From: JAWLHU01 sp041690255 | GTDB taxonomy: Bacteria; Bacillota; Sulfobacillia; Symbiobacteriales; Symbiobacteriaceae | Direction of reading: 5' to 3' | NCBI GenBank assembly: GCA_041690255.1 | Contig: JAWLHU010000010.1 | Span: 186,001 to 250,000 of the forward strand | DNA: 64,000 nt | Part shown: one piece after another, positions 8,616-17,370 of the stretch | Layout of the letters: every line of letters starts with the position of its first letter | How positions within the stretch are numbered: the first letter of the stretch is position 1 | Program-made: the position numbers and the translations under genes | Notes under the pieces: generated by a model | Database searches by the model: none | Told to the model about the DNA's origin: nothing | Seen by the model: the letters and a program-made list of their open reading frames with translations, nothing else

Positions 8616-9335
8616 TCAGTTGGAGGGCTTCCCCTTCTCCTCCATGTTCTCGTGCATGTTTTCGTCTGCGTTCTCGTGCTTGTTCTCGTGCTTGTTCTCG
8701 TCCTTCTTATCGTCCTTCTTATCGTCCTTCTTATCGTCCTTCTTCTTGTCCTTCTTCTTCTCGCCCTTCTTCTTGGTCGTCGGGAAGTACGTCCGGTCAC
8801 GGGGCTGCAGAAGGTTGATCATAAGCGCCGGCTGGACCGGCGACTCTGCGTCCGCCGTGATCAGGTCAAACCGCTCCGCCAGGCCCGGCTTACGGTGCAC
8901 CTTCATTCTGGCCAGCAGCTTACGCATATTGACCCAGGTCCGATTCTTGGATCGCTTGATCTCCAGCCCCTGGGGATCATCGGGGTCGGTCCCCCACATG
9001 TAGATTTTCGTGCCACGCTCATACCCCGCCACCCGAATCCGCATGAGCCGACCATTCTGCAGGTTGTCAGGCGAGGTGGTCCCGGCCAGCGCCTCCTCTC
9101 CCGCAACGAAGGGCTCAAAGGTGGCAGGGGACTTGAGCCAGCCACCCGCGGGGTGCTGGTTGTGCTGGACGATCTTCGTCTCCGTAACGGCATCCATGAT
9201 CAGCTTGCCCTGGGTGACGACGGGAGGGGTGACGACGGGAGGGGTGGCTTCCACCGGGTCCGGAGTCCTGACACGGGCCTTGTCGCCGGGCTCCACGGCA
9301 CCGGCAGCCTGCTTGTCGACGGGCTTCTCAGCCAT
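8616..9335 (-). CDS. Hypothetical protein with K/D/E-rich repeat tail (paralogue of the 27.4-kb gene)
   Basis: A 239-residue protein I do not recognise. The N terminus (1-45) is Pro/Val/Thr-rich. A central 130-residue domain contains GKLIMDAVTETKIVQHNQ, GGWLKSPA, FVAGEEAL and TWVNMRKLLARMKV. The last about 55 residues are almost only K, D, E, N, H and M in short repeats (KKDDKKDDKKD, ENKHENKHEN). There is no signal peptide or membrane segment. A second copy of the central domain is encoded at 27364-27924, and both genes share the upstream sequence AGGAAGTGGGAGC directly before ATG. The domain may bind a ligand or nucleic acid; no function is assigned. Confidence 0.8.
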   Translation of the reverse strand: MAEKPVDKQAAGAVEPGDKARVRTPDPVEATPPVVTPPVVTQGKLIMDAVTETKIVQHNQHPAGGWLKSPATFEPFVAGEEALAGTTSPDNLQNGRLMRIRVAGYERGTKIYMWGTDPDDPQGLEIKRSKNRTWVNMRKLLARMKVHRKPGLAERFDLITADAESPVQPALMINLLQPRDRTYFPTTKKKGEKKKDKKKDDKKDDKKDDKKDENKHENKHENADENMHENMEEKGKPSN

Positions 9336-9691
9336 GCTCCCACTTCCTAACAGGCCTCAGATTGGTCGGGTCAGCCTGTAGGTAAATCATACCACGCGCT
9401 CAACCCAAATTCAACCATTTTTCCCTGTATTTCGTAATTCGAAGCGATGAGCAACCTGCCCCTGACCACGCCACCCGCTCCCCACCCGCTCCCCACCTGC
9501 TCCCCACCCGCTCCCCACCCGCTCCCCACCTGCTCCCCACCTGCTCCCCACCTGCTCCCCACCTGCTCCCCACCTGCTCCCCACCTGCTCCCCACCTGCT
9601 CCCCACCTGCTCCCCACCCGCTCCCCCCGTCCATGCCAAAGGCCGGCCCCGCAAGGCCGGCCCAGTTGGTCCCCTATTCCCGCTTCGCAGC
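9336..9691. other. Intergenic region holding an 11-bp minisatellite
   Basis: Between rnc and the hypothetical gene on the same strand. It is almost entirely the tandem array listed next, plus about 80 bp of more AT-rich sequence (9380-9440) that probably carries the promoter of the 8616-9335 gene. Confidence 0.6.
9470..9627. repeat. Tandem array of an 11-bp unit (CCCCACCTGCT/CCCCACCCGCT)
   Basis: About 14 head-to-tail copies of an 11-bp unit in which only the sixth to eighth positions alternate between CTG and CCG. Open frames through it simply repeat an 11-residue motif and have no start signal, so it is non-coding. A related array lies at 26891-27079. Confidence 0.95.
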
Positions 9692-10384
9692 CTAAAGCCC
9701 CGGGGCGAGCGCCTCCCGCGCCGCCTCCTGCTCCGCTTCCTTCTTGTTCCTGCCCCAGCCGCTCCCGAGCATCTTCCCCTGAAAGAAGACCCCCACCTGG
9801 AACCGCTTGTTATGGGGGGGCCCCTCCTCGCTCAGCAAGCGGTACTGGGGCGCCTCATTCCCCTCACGCTGCAACCGCTCCTGCAGGGCAGTCTTGTAGT
9901 CGATCCGCACCTGGCCCTGGCGGGCCGCCGCCACCACCGGCGACAGTTCTCGCAGCACGAACGACCGGGCCACCTCCAGGCCACCGTCCAGGTAGAGCGC
10001 CCCGACAATTGCCTCAAAGGCATCGGCCAGGATCGAGTCCCGGTCCCGCCCGCTCACCGTCTCGCCCCTGCCGAAGCGCATCTGCCCCCCCACGCCGAGG
10101 TGGCGGGAGCGGCCGGCCAGAGAGGGCTCGCAGACCACCGCCGCCCGGAGCTTCGTCATGTCGCCCTCGGGCAGGCCGGGGAACTGCTCAAAGATATACT
10201 GGGCCACCACCAGCCCGACGACTGAGTCGCCCAGGAACTCCAGCCTCTCGTTCGCCCTGGCCTTGGGATGCTCATTGGCATAGGTGGTGTGGGTGAGGGC
10301 CTCGACCAGCAGCGCCCCCTGGGAGAACCGGTACGCCAACATCTCGGTCATCCACTGCTCCAGGGCCGGGTCCAGGTGCATCAC
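9692..10384 (-). CDS. rnc: Ribonuclease III
   Basis: Double-stranded RNA endonuclease for rRNA processing and mRNA turnover. The 230 residues are the normal length. The catalytic domain carries the signature ERLEFLGDSV (46-55) and a second acidic cluster at Asp121/Glu124 (DAFEAIVGALYLD). A dsRNA-binding domain spans about 158-228 and ends KEAEQEAAREAL. It follows fabF on the same strand by 15 bp and is probably co-transcribed with it. In related bacteria smc comes next; here 4.8 kb of accessory DNA intervenes. Confidence 0.97.
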   Translation of the reverse strand: MMHLDPALEQWMTEMLAYRFSQGALLVEALTHTTYANEHPKARANERLEFLGDSVVGLVVAQYIFEQFPGLPEGDMTKLRAAVVCEPSLAGRSRHLGVGGQMRFGRGETVSGRDRDSILADAFEAIVGALYLDGGLEVARSFVLRELSPVVAAARQGQVRIDYKTALQERLQREGNEAPQYRLLSEEGPPHNKRFQVGVFFQGKMLGSGWGRNKKEAEQEAAREALAPGL

Positions 10385-10399
10385 AACAGAGAGCCCCCT

Positions 10400-11638
10400 T
10401 TAGGCGAAGCGCCGCACGATCAGTGTGGCGTTCTGTCCGCCGAAGCCGAAGGAGTTGGAAAGGGCGATATCTACATCCATCTTCCGCGCCACGTTGGGCA
10501 CGTAGTCCAGATCGCACTCCGGGTCCGACTCCACCTGGTTAATGGTGGGCGGCAGGATCCCCTCCCGCAGAGTCATGACCGATGCGATCAGCTCCACGCC
10601 GCCCGCAGCGCCCAACAGATGCCCGTGCATCGACTTGGTTGATGAGACAGCCAGCCGGTAAGCATGCTCGCCAAAGACCGCCTTGATCGCCCGGGTCTCG
10701 GCAATGTCACCCTGCGGGGTCGATGTCCCGTGCGCGTTGATATACCCGATCGCCGAGGGCTCGATCCCGGCATCGGCGATGGCCCGCCGCATGGCCCGGG
10801 CCCCGCCCTCACCGTTCTCCGGCGGCTGGACCATATGGTAGGCATCGGCCGCAGAGCCATAGCCAATAATCTCCGCGTAAATCGTCGCCCCCCGGGCCTG
10901 CGCATGCTCCAGCGACTCCAGGATCACGATCCCGGCGCCCTCGCCCATGACAAAGCCGTCTCGCCCCTTGTCGAAGGGACGGGAGGCCTGCTCCGGCGCA
11001 TCGTTCCGGGTCGAGAGGGCCGACATGTTATTGAACCCGGCAATGGCGATCGGCAGGATCGATGCCTCCGCCCCGCCGGCCACCATGAGATCGGCCCGAC
11101 CGGCCAGGATGGCGTGGTAGGCCTCACCGATCGCGTTGTTGGCCGAGGAGCAGGCGGTCACCGTCGTCATGTTCGGCCCCTGCAGGCTGAACTGGATCGC
11201 GATCATGCCGGCCGCCATGTTGGCGATCATCATGGGGACCATGAAGGGGCTGACCCGCTTGTTCCCCTTCTGCAGCAGGGTGGTAATCTCCTCGCTGAAG
11301 GTCTCCATGCCGCCGATCCCGCTGCCCAGGTAGACGCCGCAGCGCTCCGGATCGAGCTGCGCCTCGCCCAGCCCGCTCTCCGCCCAGGCCTGCTTGGCCG
11401 CGGCCACCGCGAACTGGGTGTAGCGGTCCATGCGCCGGGCCTCCTTGCGGTCCAGGAAGTCGGCCGGGTTGAACCCCTTCACCTCGGCGGCGATCTTCAC
11501 CGCAAAGTCGCTGGTATCGAAGCGAGTGATCGGGCCGACACCGCTCCGACCGGCCACCAGCCCCTCCCAGAACTCAGCCACCGAGAGCCCTAACGGGGTA
11601 ATCGCCCCCATGCCCGTGATCACGACACGCTGCTTCAT
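10400..11638 (-). CDS. fabF: Beta-ketoacyl-ACP synthase II
   Basis: Condensing enzyme that elongates acyl-ACP with malonyl-ACP in type II fatty-acid synthesis. I start at the ATG at 11638 (MKQRVVITGMGAITPLG), which follows AGGAGGCAACGTTG; a frame extending 9 codons further overlaps this ribosome site. This gives 412 residues with the Cys-His-His triad at Cys163 (TACSSANNAIGEA), His303 (NAHGTSTPQGD) and His340 (GHLLGAAG), the same numbering as the E. coli enzyme. The Ser165-Ala-Asn-Asn segment after the nucleophile differs from the commoner ASGTN. A terminator separates it from acpP, so part of its expression may be independent. Confidence 0.97.
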   Translation of the reverse strand: MKQRVVITGMGAITPLGLSVAEFWEGLVAGRSGVGPITRFDTSDFAVKIAAEVKGFNPADFLDRKEARRMDRYTQFAVAAAKQAWAESGLGEAQLDPERCGVYLGSGIGGMETFSEEITTLLQKGNKRVSPFMVPMMIANMAAGMIAIQFSLQGPNMTTVTACSSANNAIGEAYHAILAGRADLMVAGGAEASILPIAIAGFNNMSALSTRNDAPEQASRPFDKGRDGFVMGEGAGIVILESLEHAQARGATIYAEIIGYGSAADAYHMVQPPENGEGGARAMRRAIADAGIEPSAIGYINAHGTSTPQGDIAETRAIKAVFGEHAYRLAVSSTKSMHGHLLGAAGGVELIASVMTLREGILPPTINQVESDPECDLDYVPNVARKMDVDIALSNSFGFGGQNATLIVRRFA

Positions 11639-11675
11639 CAACGTTGCCTCCTGAAAGTGCGCCACCCAACCCCAG

Positions 11676-11726
11676 ACAAAAAGTCCCGTACCGGCGCCAC
11701 GTAATCCGAGCGTCGTTACGGGACTT
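11676..11726 (-). terminator. Terminator-like inverted repeat between acpP and fabF
   Basis: AAGTCCCGTA (11681-11690) pairs with TACGGGACTT (11717-11726), with further pairing in the loop. On the minus strand the stem runs into TTTTTGTC. It could set a high acpP:fabF transcript ratio by partial termination. Confidence 0.8.
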
Positions 11727-11755
11727 CCTTGTCATCAGATCAGTGCGAGCCCGGA

Positions 11756-11995
11756 TTAGTGGGTCTGGATATACTGGACCGCCGAGCCGACGGTGGTCAG
11801 CTTCTCGGCATCCTCGTCGGGGACTTCGATCTCGAACTCCTCCTCGAGGGCCATGATCAGCTCCACGATATCGAGGGAGTCGGCGCCCAGATCCTCAATA
11901 AACGAGGACTCCAACTTCACTTCATCTTCCTCGACACCCAACTGATCCACAATGATAGCCTTAACCTTCTCAAAAACGTTCTCCTTGTTAGCCAT
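11756..11995 (-). CDS. acpP: Acyl carrier protein
   Basis: Carrier of acyl intermediates in fatty-acid and phospholipid synthesis. It has 79 residues, is acidic, and carries the phosphopantetheine attachment motif at Ser40 (GADSLDIVELIM). The ATG at 11995 is 8 nt after GAGGAGGTGA. A GTG four codons upstream lies inside that ribosome site and is rejected as a start. It sits between fabG and fabF and is followed by a terminator, consistent with high expression. Confidence 0.97.
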   Translation of the reverse strand: MANKENVFEKVKAIIVDQLGVEEDEVKLESSFIEDLGADSLDIVELIMALEEEFEIEVPDEDAEKLTTVGSAVQYIQTH

Positions 11996-12043
11996 GAGTA
12001 CGTTCACCTCCTCTCAAGGGTTCGGCGAAACCTGGTAATCTGC

Positions 12044-12790
12044 TTAGTACATGGTCAGGCCGCCGTCGACCGCCAGCGTCTGCCCGGTGATATACTCTGC
12101 CCCGGGTCCTGCAAGAAAGAGCACCGCTGCGGCGACATCTTCCGGCCTGCCAAAGCGCTCCAGCGGGATCTGCTTCAGATAGGCGGCCCGCTGTTCTTCG
12201 TTCAGTTCGAGGAGCATGCCCACATCGATCGCACCAGGCACCACGGCGTTGACCGTGATCTTCCGGCTGCCCAGTTCCCGGGCGACTGACCGGGTGAACC
12301 CGATCAGGCCGGCCTTGGCCGCCGAGTAGTTCGCCTGGCCCGGCACGCCCACCAGGCCGCTGACCGACCCAATGTTGATGATCCGCCCAAAGCGGGCCTT
12401 CATCATGGGGCGGGTGACCGCCTTGGTGCAGAGGAAGACGCCCTTCAGATTCGTGTCCAGGACGGCGTCCCAATCCTCTTCCTTCATGCGCATGAGGAGC
12501 GTATCTCGGGCAATGCCCGCATTATTGACGAGGATATCGACCCGGCCGAACCGGTCCAGGGTCGCCTTCACGAGGGCTTCCGCCCCCTCGCCGGTAGAGA
12601 TGTCCGCCTGCACCGCCAGGGCGGTGTGGCCGGCCTCAGTAAGGCTCTCGACAAGCTCCTCGGCCGCCTGGGCGTTCCGTGCGTAGTTGACCACCACTGC
12701 CGCCCCAGCTTCTGCCAGAGAGGCCGCAATTGCCCGCCCGATGCCGCCTGAGGCCCCGGTCACAATCGCCGCCCGATTGGCTAGGACCAT
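12044..12790 (-). CDS. fabG: 3-oxoacyl-ACP reductase
   Basis: NADPH-dependent short-chain dehydrogenase that reduces beta-ketoacyl-ACP. There are 248 residues from ATG 12790 (MVLANRAAIVTGASGG), which lies one base after the fabD stop and is preceded by GGGGGAGGG. The Rossmann motif TGASGGIG is at 11-18, NNAG near 89-92, active-site Ser at 142-144, and Tyr155-x3-Lys159. A longer frame starting at 12847 would overlap fabD and is not needed. Confidence 0.97.
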   Translation of the reverse strand: MVLANRAAIVTGASGGIGRAIAASLAEAGAAVVVNYARNAQAAEELVESLTEAGHTALAVQADISTGEGAEALVKATLDRFGRVDILVNNAGIARDTLLMRMKEEDWDAVLDTNLKGVFLCTKAVTRPMMKARFGRIINIGSVSGLVGVPGQANYSAAKAGLIGFTRSVARELGSRKITVNAVVPGAIDVGMLLELNEEQRAAYLKQIPLERFGRPEDVAAAVLFLAGPGAEYITGQTLAVDGGLTMY

Positions 12791-12791
12791 C

Positions 12792-13736
12792 TTAGCAAAC
12801 CCTCCCCCAGGAATCAAGCACCTTACCCAGTGTCTGGGCGTCCTCAACGTTGAAGACTCTGACAGTTCTATCGATCTTCTTCAGGAAGCCAGTAAGCGCC
12901 TTGGACGGACCCACTTCGACAAACGTGTCGACCCCATCGGCGATCATCCGCCGGATCGACTCCTCCCAGCGCACCGGCTTGGAGACCTGCTCGATCAGCA
13001 GGTGCCGGATCTGGGCGCTGTCGGTCACATAATCCGCCGTCACATTCGCCACCACCGGCACCGCCGCCTCGCGCAGGGTGACCTGATCGATCGCCCCGGC
13101 CAGCATTTCGCCGGCCTTCGCCAGAAGCTTCGAGTGGAAGGGGGCGGTGACCGAGAGCCTGACCGCCTTGCCATGGTTGGCGGTGACCAGCTCCATCGCC
13201 CTGGCGACCGCCTCCACATGACCGGAGACGACGATCTGACCCGGGCAGTTGTAGTTAGCACCGGCCACGTAGAGCCCGGTCTCCGCCGACGCCTCGGCGC
13301 AGAGCCGGTCCACATCGTCCGATGAGAGGCCAAGGACCGCCGCCATGCCACCGCTCCCAAGGGGAACGGCCTCCTGCATGTAGGTGCCGCGCTTGCGGAC
13401 CAGGGGCACCGCCTCCTCGAAGCTGAGCACCCCCGCCGCCACGAGGGCGGAGTACTCACCAAGCGAGAGACCGGCGACCATATCCGGCCGGATGCCGGCA
13501 TCCGTCAGCAGGGCAAGGCAGGCGATCGAGAAGGTCAGGACTGCGGGTTGCTGATTGGCGGTCTTCTTCAGCTCCTCCTCCGGCCCTTCCCAACAGAGAT
13601 GGCGGAGGTCAAAGCCGAGAAGCTCGTTCATGTGAGTGAAATGCTGCGCCACAGACGGGTACTGTTGGGCCAACTCACGACCCATGCCCACGTACTGGGC
13701 GCCCTGACCAGGGAAGAGGAAAGCGGTCTTCGACAT
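12792..13736 (-). CDS. fabD: Malonyl-CoA:ACP transacylase
   Basis: Loads malonyl groups onto ACP. The 314 residues show the N-terminal FPGQGAQYVGMG, nucleophile Ser91 in GLSLGEYSAL, and catalytic His201 in APFHSKLL. Its stop codon is one base from the fabG start, indicating translational coupling. Upstream, across 64 bp, is a degV-family gene placed unusually between fabH and fabD. Confidence 0.97.
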   Translation of the reverse strand: MSKTAFLFPGQGAQYVGMGRELAQQYPSVAQHFTHMNELLGFDLRHLCWEGPEEELKKTANQQPAVLTFSIACLALLTDAGIRPDMVAGLSLGEYSALVAAGVLSFEEAVPLVRKRGTYMQEAVPLGSGGMAAVLGLSSDDVDRLCAEASAETGLYVAGANYNCPGQIVVSGHVEAVARAMELVTANHGKAVRLSVTAPFHSKLLAKAGEMLAGAIDQVTLREAAVPVVANVTADYVTDSAQIRHLLIEQVSKPVRWEESIRRMIADGVDTFVEVGPSKALTGFLKKIDRTVRVFNVEDAQTLGKVLDSWGRVC

Positions 13737-13800
13737 ACGTCGTATCTGCCTCTTTCGTAGGGCTATCTACAGAATCCAGTCTTGCCCAGATCGGAGCCGT

Positions 13801-14646
13801 TTAGACCTCGCAGAAGGCGAAGCCCACGGTCCCGGGTCCGGTGTTGGTCGCCACGACAGGGCCGATCTCCGCGATGAAGGACTCCTCGACCTGGTAGAGC
13901 TTCTTCGCCTCCTCCAGCCAGGCTCCGGCCTCCTGGTGCGCACGCGTGTGGAGCACAGCGACCCGGATCTTCCGGCCCGCCGGCACCCGCGCCTGCATCA
14001 GCTCGAGGGCACGCCCCAGGATCTTGGACTTGCCGCGAACCTTGTCGGCGGGGGCCACGTAGCCCTCCTTGTCCACCTGGAGGATCGGCTTGATCCCCAG
14101 CAGTCCGCCGAGCAGCGCCTGGGCCTTGCCGACGCGGCCGTTCTTCTGCAAGAACTCCAGGGTATCCAGGGTGAAGAAAATGTTCATCCGCCCGGCCATC
14201 GCCTGGATCTCCGCCACGATCTCCGGCACGGTCTTGCCGGCGCGGGCCATGCGCGATGCGGTGATCGCCATCATGCCCAGGCCGAGGGAGACCGACCTGG
14301 TGTCGACCCAGGTGATCTTCGCCTCGGGAAGCATCTGGGCAGCGATCTGGGCCGAGTTGAGCGTCCCCGAGAGGACGGAGGAGATGTGGATCGAGAGGAT
14401 CTCATCGCCCTCGGCATGGATCCGTTTGTAGACCTCCAGGAAGTCGCCGGGCGCCGGCTGGGCCGTCTTCGGATGATGCGGACTGCTGCCGAGCTTCTGC
14501 CAGAACCCGTCCTGATCCATCTCCACGCCGTCGAGGAAGGACTCGGGCCCGAAGTGAACCGTCAGGGGTACGACCTCAATCCCGTACTCCTTTTGCAACT
14601 CCGGCGGCAGATCAGACGTGCTGTCGGTCACGATGCGAATACCCAT
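13801..14646 (-). CDS. DegV-family fatty-acid-binding protein
   Basis: 281 residues with the family opening MGIRIVTDSTSDLPPELQKEYG and the paired lipid-binding subdomains typical of DegV/FakB proteins. In FakAB systems FakB binds a fatty acid for phosphorylation by FakA, feeding PlsX/PlsY. The position between fabH and fabD, with plsX two genes away, fits a role in exogenous fatty-acid handling. No fakA is visible in the window, so FakB activity is inferred. The TSDL segment and a SVLSGTLNSA segment are the ligand-site motifs I can see. Confidence 0.9.
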   Translation of the reverse strand: MGIRIVTDSTSDLPPELQKEYGIEVVPLTVHFGPESFLDGVEMDQDGFWQKLGSSPHHPKTAQPAPGDFLEVYKRIHAEGDEILSIHISSVLSGTLNSAQIAAQMLPEAKITWVDTRSVSLGLGMMAITASRMARAGKTVPEIVAEIQAMAGRMNIFFTLDTLEFLQKNGRVGKAQALLGGLLGIKPILQVDKEGYVAPADKVRGKSKILGRALELMQARVPAGRKIRVAVLHTRAHQEAGAWLEEAKKLYQVEESFIAEIGPVVATNTGPGTVGFAFCEV

Positions 14647-14665
14647 CGCTCAATCCCCCTTCTCC

Positions 14666-15658
14666 TTATTTCCCCCAGCGCAGGGCCACAGCCCCCCAGA
14701 CCAATCCTGCGCCGAACGAGACGCAGGCGAGCAGGTCGCCGTCCTTCAGGCGGCCGGCCTCCAGCGCCTCACAGAGCGCTACCGGGATCGACGCCGATGA
14801 CGTATTGCCATACCGGTCCAGGTTGACGATCACCTTCTCCGGATCGATCTCCAACCGTTTGATGGCGCCATCGATAATCCGCTGATTCGCCTGATGCGGG
14901 ACCAGGAGATCCAGGTCCTTCACCGTGTGACCAGCCTTCTCCAACACCTCCGCCGTCGCCTCGTTCATGACGCGGACAGCGAACTTGAAGACCTCCTGGC
15001 CGTTCATCTTCACAAAGTGGAGCTTCGACTCCACCGTCTCGGCCGATGTGGGGTTGCGTGAACCCCCAGCGGGCAGCAGCAGATGCTGGCCCCCGGCCCC
15101 CTCCGAGCCCAGCACAGACGAGAGGATCCCCTTCCCCTCACTCACCGGCTGGAGGATAGCAGCCCCGGCGGCATCGCCGAAGAGGACGCAGGTATTCCGA
15201 TCGGTCCAGTCCACCACCTTGGAGAGCATCTCCACGCCGATCACCAGGACGCACTGGTTCATGCCGGTGGCGATCGTCTGCTGGGCCATGACCAGGCCGT
15301 AGATCCAGCCCGGGCAGGCGGCGGAGAGGTCAAAGGCGGCGGCACGCTTCGCCCCGATGGCGTCCTGCACAATGCAGGCGGTCGAGGGAAAGGGCATATC
15401 CGGGGTGACGGTGGCGCAGATGATCAGGTCGATCTGATCCGGGGTGACCCCGGCCATCGCCATCGCCTTATGTGCCGCCTTGATGGCGTAATCGGAGCTT
15501 GCCTCGCCCGGCTCAGAGATCCGGCGCTCCCGAATCCCGGTACGGGTCCGGATCCACTCGTCGGAGGTCTCCACGATTTGCTCCAGATCACGGTTGGTGA
15601 CGACCTTCTCCGGCACAGCCATGCCAATGCCGGTAATGCCAACGGGGCGAATGGTCAT
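14666..15658 (-). CDS. fabH: Beta-ketoacyl-ACP synthase III
   Basis: Initiates fatty-acid synthesis by condensing a short acyl-CoA with malonyl-ACP. It has 330 residues; the triad is Cys115 (DLSAACPGWIYGL), His255 (LVPHQANQRIID) and Asn285 (RYGNTSSASIP). ATG follows GAGGAGG. It is preceded by plsX and followed by the degV-family gene on the same strand, inside the FapR-controlled operon. Confidence 0.97.
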   Translation of the reverse strand: MTIRPVGITGIGMAVPEKVVTNRDLEQIVETSDEWIRTRTGIRERRISEPGEASSDYAIKAAHKAMAMAGVTPDQIDLIICATVTPDMPFPSTACIVQDAIGAKRAAAFDLSAACPGWIYGLVMAQQTIATGMNQCVLVIGVEMLSKVVDWTDRNTCVLFGDAAGAAILQPVSEGKGILSSVLGSEGAGGQHLLLPAGGSRNPTSAETVESKLHFVKMNGQEVFKFAVRVMNEATAEVLEKAGHTVKDLDLLVPHQANQRIIDGAIKRLEIDPEKVIVNLDRYGNTSSASIPVALCEALEAGRLKDGDLLACVSFGAGLVWGAVALRWGK

Positions 15659-15670
15659 GTGGATCCTCCT

Positions 15671-16696
15671 CTACGAATCGATCCGTGCTGGCGCAGCGTG
15701 CGCCGCAATGGAGGACCCAAGCTTGTCGATGACGTTCCCTTCCAGGGCCTGCTTCATGACGCGGATCCCGCTCTTGACCGCCTTGGCGTCTGACGAGCCG
15801 TGGCACTTGACCACCGGCGCCTTCAGGCCGAGGAGCAGGGCGCCGCCGTACTCCGTATAGTCGAACTTCCTGGCCATCTGCTTCAGGGCCGGCTTGGCCA
15901 GGGCCGCGCCGATCGTCGACAGGGTGGTCGATGTCAGGGCATCCTTCATGGCCTTCATGATCGCCATGCCCACACCCTCGTAAGTCTTCAGGAGGACGTT
16001 GCCCGGGAAGCCGTCGGCCACCACCACGTCGCAGGCACCAAAGGGGACGTCCCGCCCCTCCACGTTGCCGGTGAAATGGATTGCCTTCAGTTCCTTGAGC
16101 AGGGGGTAGGTCGCCTTGGTCAGGGCGTTCCCCTTCTCCTCCTCGGCGCCGTTGTTCAGCAGGGCGACCCGGGGTGACTTCAGCCCCAGGATCTCCCGGG
16201 CGTAGATATCGCCCATGAGTGCGAACTGGACCAGCCACTCGGGCTTGCAGTCGGGGGTCGCCCCGATATCCAGCACAAAGACCGGGTCCTTGTAAGTCGG
16301 GAAGATCGTCCCCAGGGCGGGCCGGTCGATCCCCTTCATCCGTCCGATGACGAGCGTGCCCACCACCACCACCCCACCGGTTGAGCCGGCGGTCAGCATG
16401 GCATCGGCCTTGCCCTCCTTCACCAGGCGCCCCGCCACCACCAGGGAGGCATCCTTCTTGGCCCGAAAGGCCTTCGTCGGCTCCTCGTGGGTGGTGATCA
16501 CCTCCGACGCATGGTGGATGGTGACATTGCCCGGAAGCCCGCCGTGCTTGGCGGCCTCCTCCTGCAGCCTCGCCTCGTCACCGACAAGGATCAACTGAAG
16601 CTGGGGCCACTCCTTGGCAGCAGCGATCGCACCGGCGACCTCCGGCCCCGGGGCGTTGTCGCTGCCCATGGCATCCATGGCGATCCGCATACTCAT
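15671..16696 (-). CDS. plsX: Phosphate acyltransferase PlsX
   Basis: Makes acyl-phosphate from acyl-ACP for the PlsX/PlsY route to lysophosphatidic acid. The 341 residues begin MRIAMDAMGSDNAPGPEVAG and contain ITTHEEPTKAFRAKKDAS and TAGSTGGVVV, typical family blocks. The start overlaps the fapR stop (ATGA arrangement), a sign of coupling. A second in-frame ATG two codons later could also serve as start. Confidence 0.97.
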   Translation of the reverse strand: MSMRIAMDAMGSDNAPGPEVAGAIAAAKEWPQLQLILVGDEARLQEEAAKHGGLPGNVTIHHASEVITTHEEPTKAFRAKKDASLVVAGRLVKEGKADAMLTAGSTGGVVVVGTLVIGRMKGIDRPALGTIFPTYKDPVFVLDIGATPDCKPEWLVQFALMGDIYAREILGLKSPRVALLNNGAEEEKGNALTKATYPLLKELKAIHFTGNVEGRDVPFGACDVVVADGFPGNVLLKTYEGVGMAIMKAMKDALTSTTLSTIGAALAKPALKQMARKFDYTEYGGALLLGLKAPVVKCHGSSDAKAVKSGIRVMKQALEGNVIDKLGSSIAAHAAPARIDS

Positions 16697-17280
16697 TCCT
16701 GTTCGCCTCCCGCCGTCCGGGCCGGGTTCACCGCAAAGACGGAGAACTTGCCCCGAAATACGTTTTCAGCTCCGACGCGTGTTTCGACGAGTACTACGTG
16801 CTGGGTCCGGCGGGTCCGGATCACCTCACCCTTGGCCACCAACTTCTCGCCCATGGTGACGGGGCGTTTGAACTTCACGTTTGCCAGGCCGGTCAGGACC
16901 ACATCGGCGTCGATCAGGGCGATGGCCAGCGACTCCGCCTGGGCGAAGATGTACTGACCCCGCACCACCCGGGAGCGCTCAAAGACCATCTCCTCGGTGG
17001 TCTCCAGAATGGAGATCCCCTTCTGGCCCAGGGTGATGTCGATCAACTCACCGACGATCTCCTTGGAGCCCATCGACTTGACGATCCCATAGTTGCGCTC
17101 GGCGACGCTCTTGGTCCGCTCCCGCAGTTCGGGAATCCCCAGGGCCAGTCGGTCGAGCCGGATGGTCTGAATGCTGACGCCCAAAAGGATAGCCAGGTCT
17201 TCATCGCTGAGGAAGGGGTTTTCGCGGATCTTCTCTTTGAGCAGCGCATGCCGGTCTCGCTTCTTGGTGCCTGAGGTCAC
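16693..17280 (-). CDS. fapR: Transcriptional repressor of lipid synthesis FapR
   Basis: A malonyl-CoA-sensing repressor: an N-terminal DeoR-like helix-turn-helix (about 1-60: NPFLSDEDLAILLGVSIQTI) and a C-terminal hot-dog effector domain (about 75-190, with VKFKRPVTMGEKLVAKGEVI). I use GTG at 17280 (195 residues), 5-6 nt after GAGGTG; another GTG three codons earlier overlaps that site. A FapR operator overlaps the promoter start point 75 bp upstream, so the gene and its operon should be autoregulated. Confidence 0.95.
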   Translation of the reverse strand: MTSGTKKRDRHALLKEKIRENPFLSDEDLAILLGVSIQTIRLDRLALGIPELRERTKSVAERNYGIVKSMGSKEIVGELIDITLGQKGISILETTEEMVFERSRVVRGQYIFAQAESLAIALIDADVVLTGLANVKFKRPVTMGEKLVAKGEVIRTRRTQHVVLVETRVGAENVFRGKFSVFAVNPARTAGGEQE

Positions 17281-17353
17281 GTGAACCACCTCGCCTTGTC
17301 TTGACCACCTGGTATCATCAGCACCGGACCCCGGGCGGTCATAAAACGTGGTT

Positions 17354-17370
17354 TTAGTATCTGGTAGTAA
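17354..17370. promoter_or_regulatory. FapR operator
   Basis: TTAGTATCTGGTAGTAA is an imperfect palindrome matching the known FapR box pattern (TTAGTACC-like half sites). It lies just downstream of the -10 element, over the expected transcription start, so binding would block initiation. A weaker related sequence, CACCTGGTATCATC, lies nearer the gene at 17306-17319. Confidence 0.85.

Noticed and set aside
9371..9695. Open frames repeating an 11-residue GGEQVGSRWGA-type motif on both strands
   Set aside because: They only translate the 11-bp tandem array in several frames and have no start signal.
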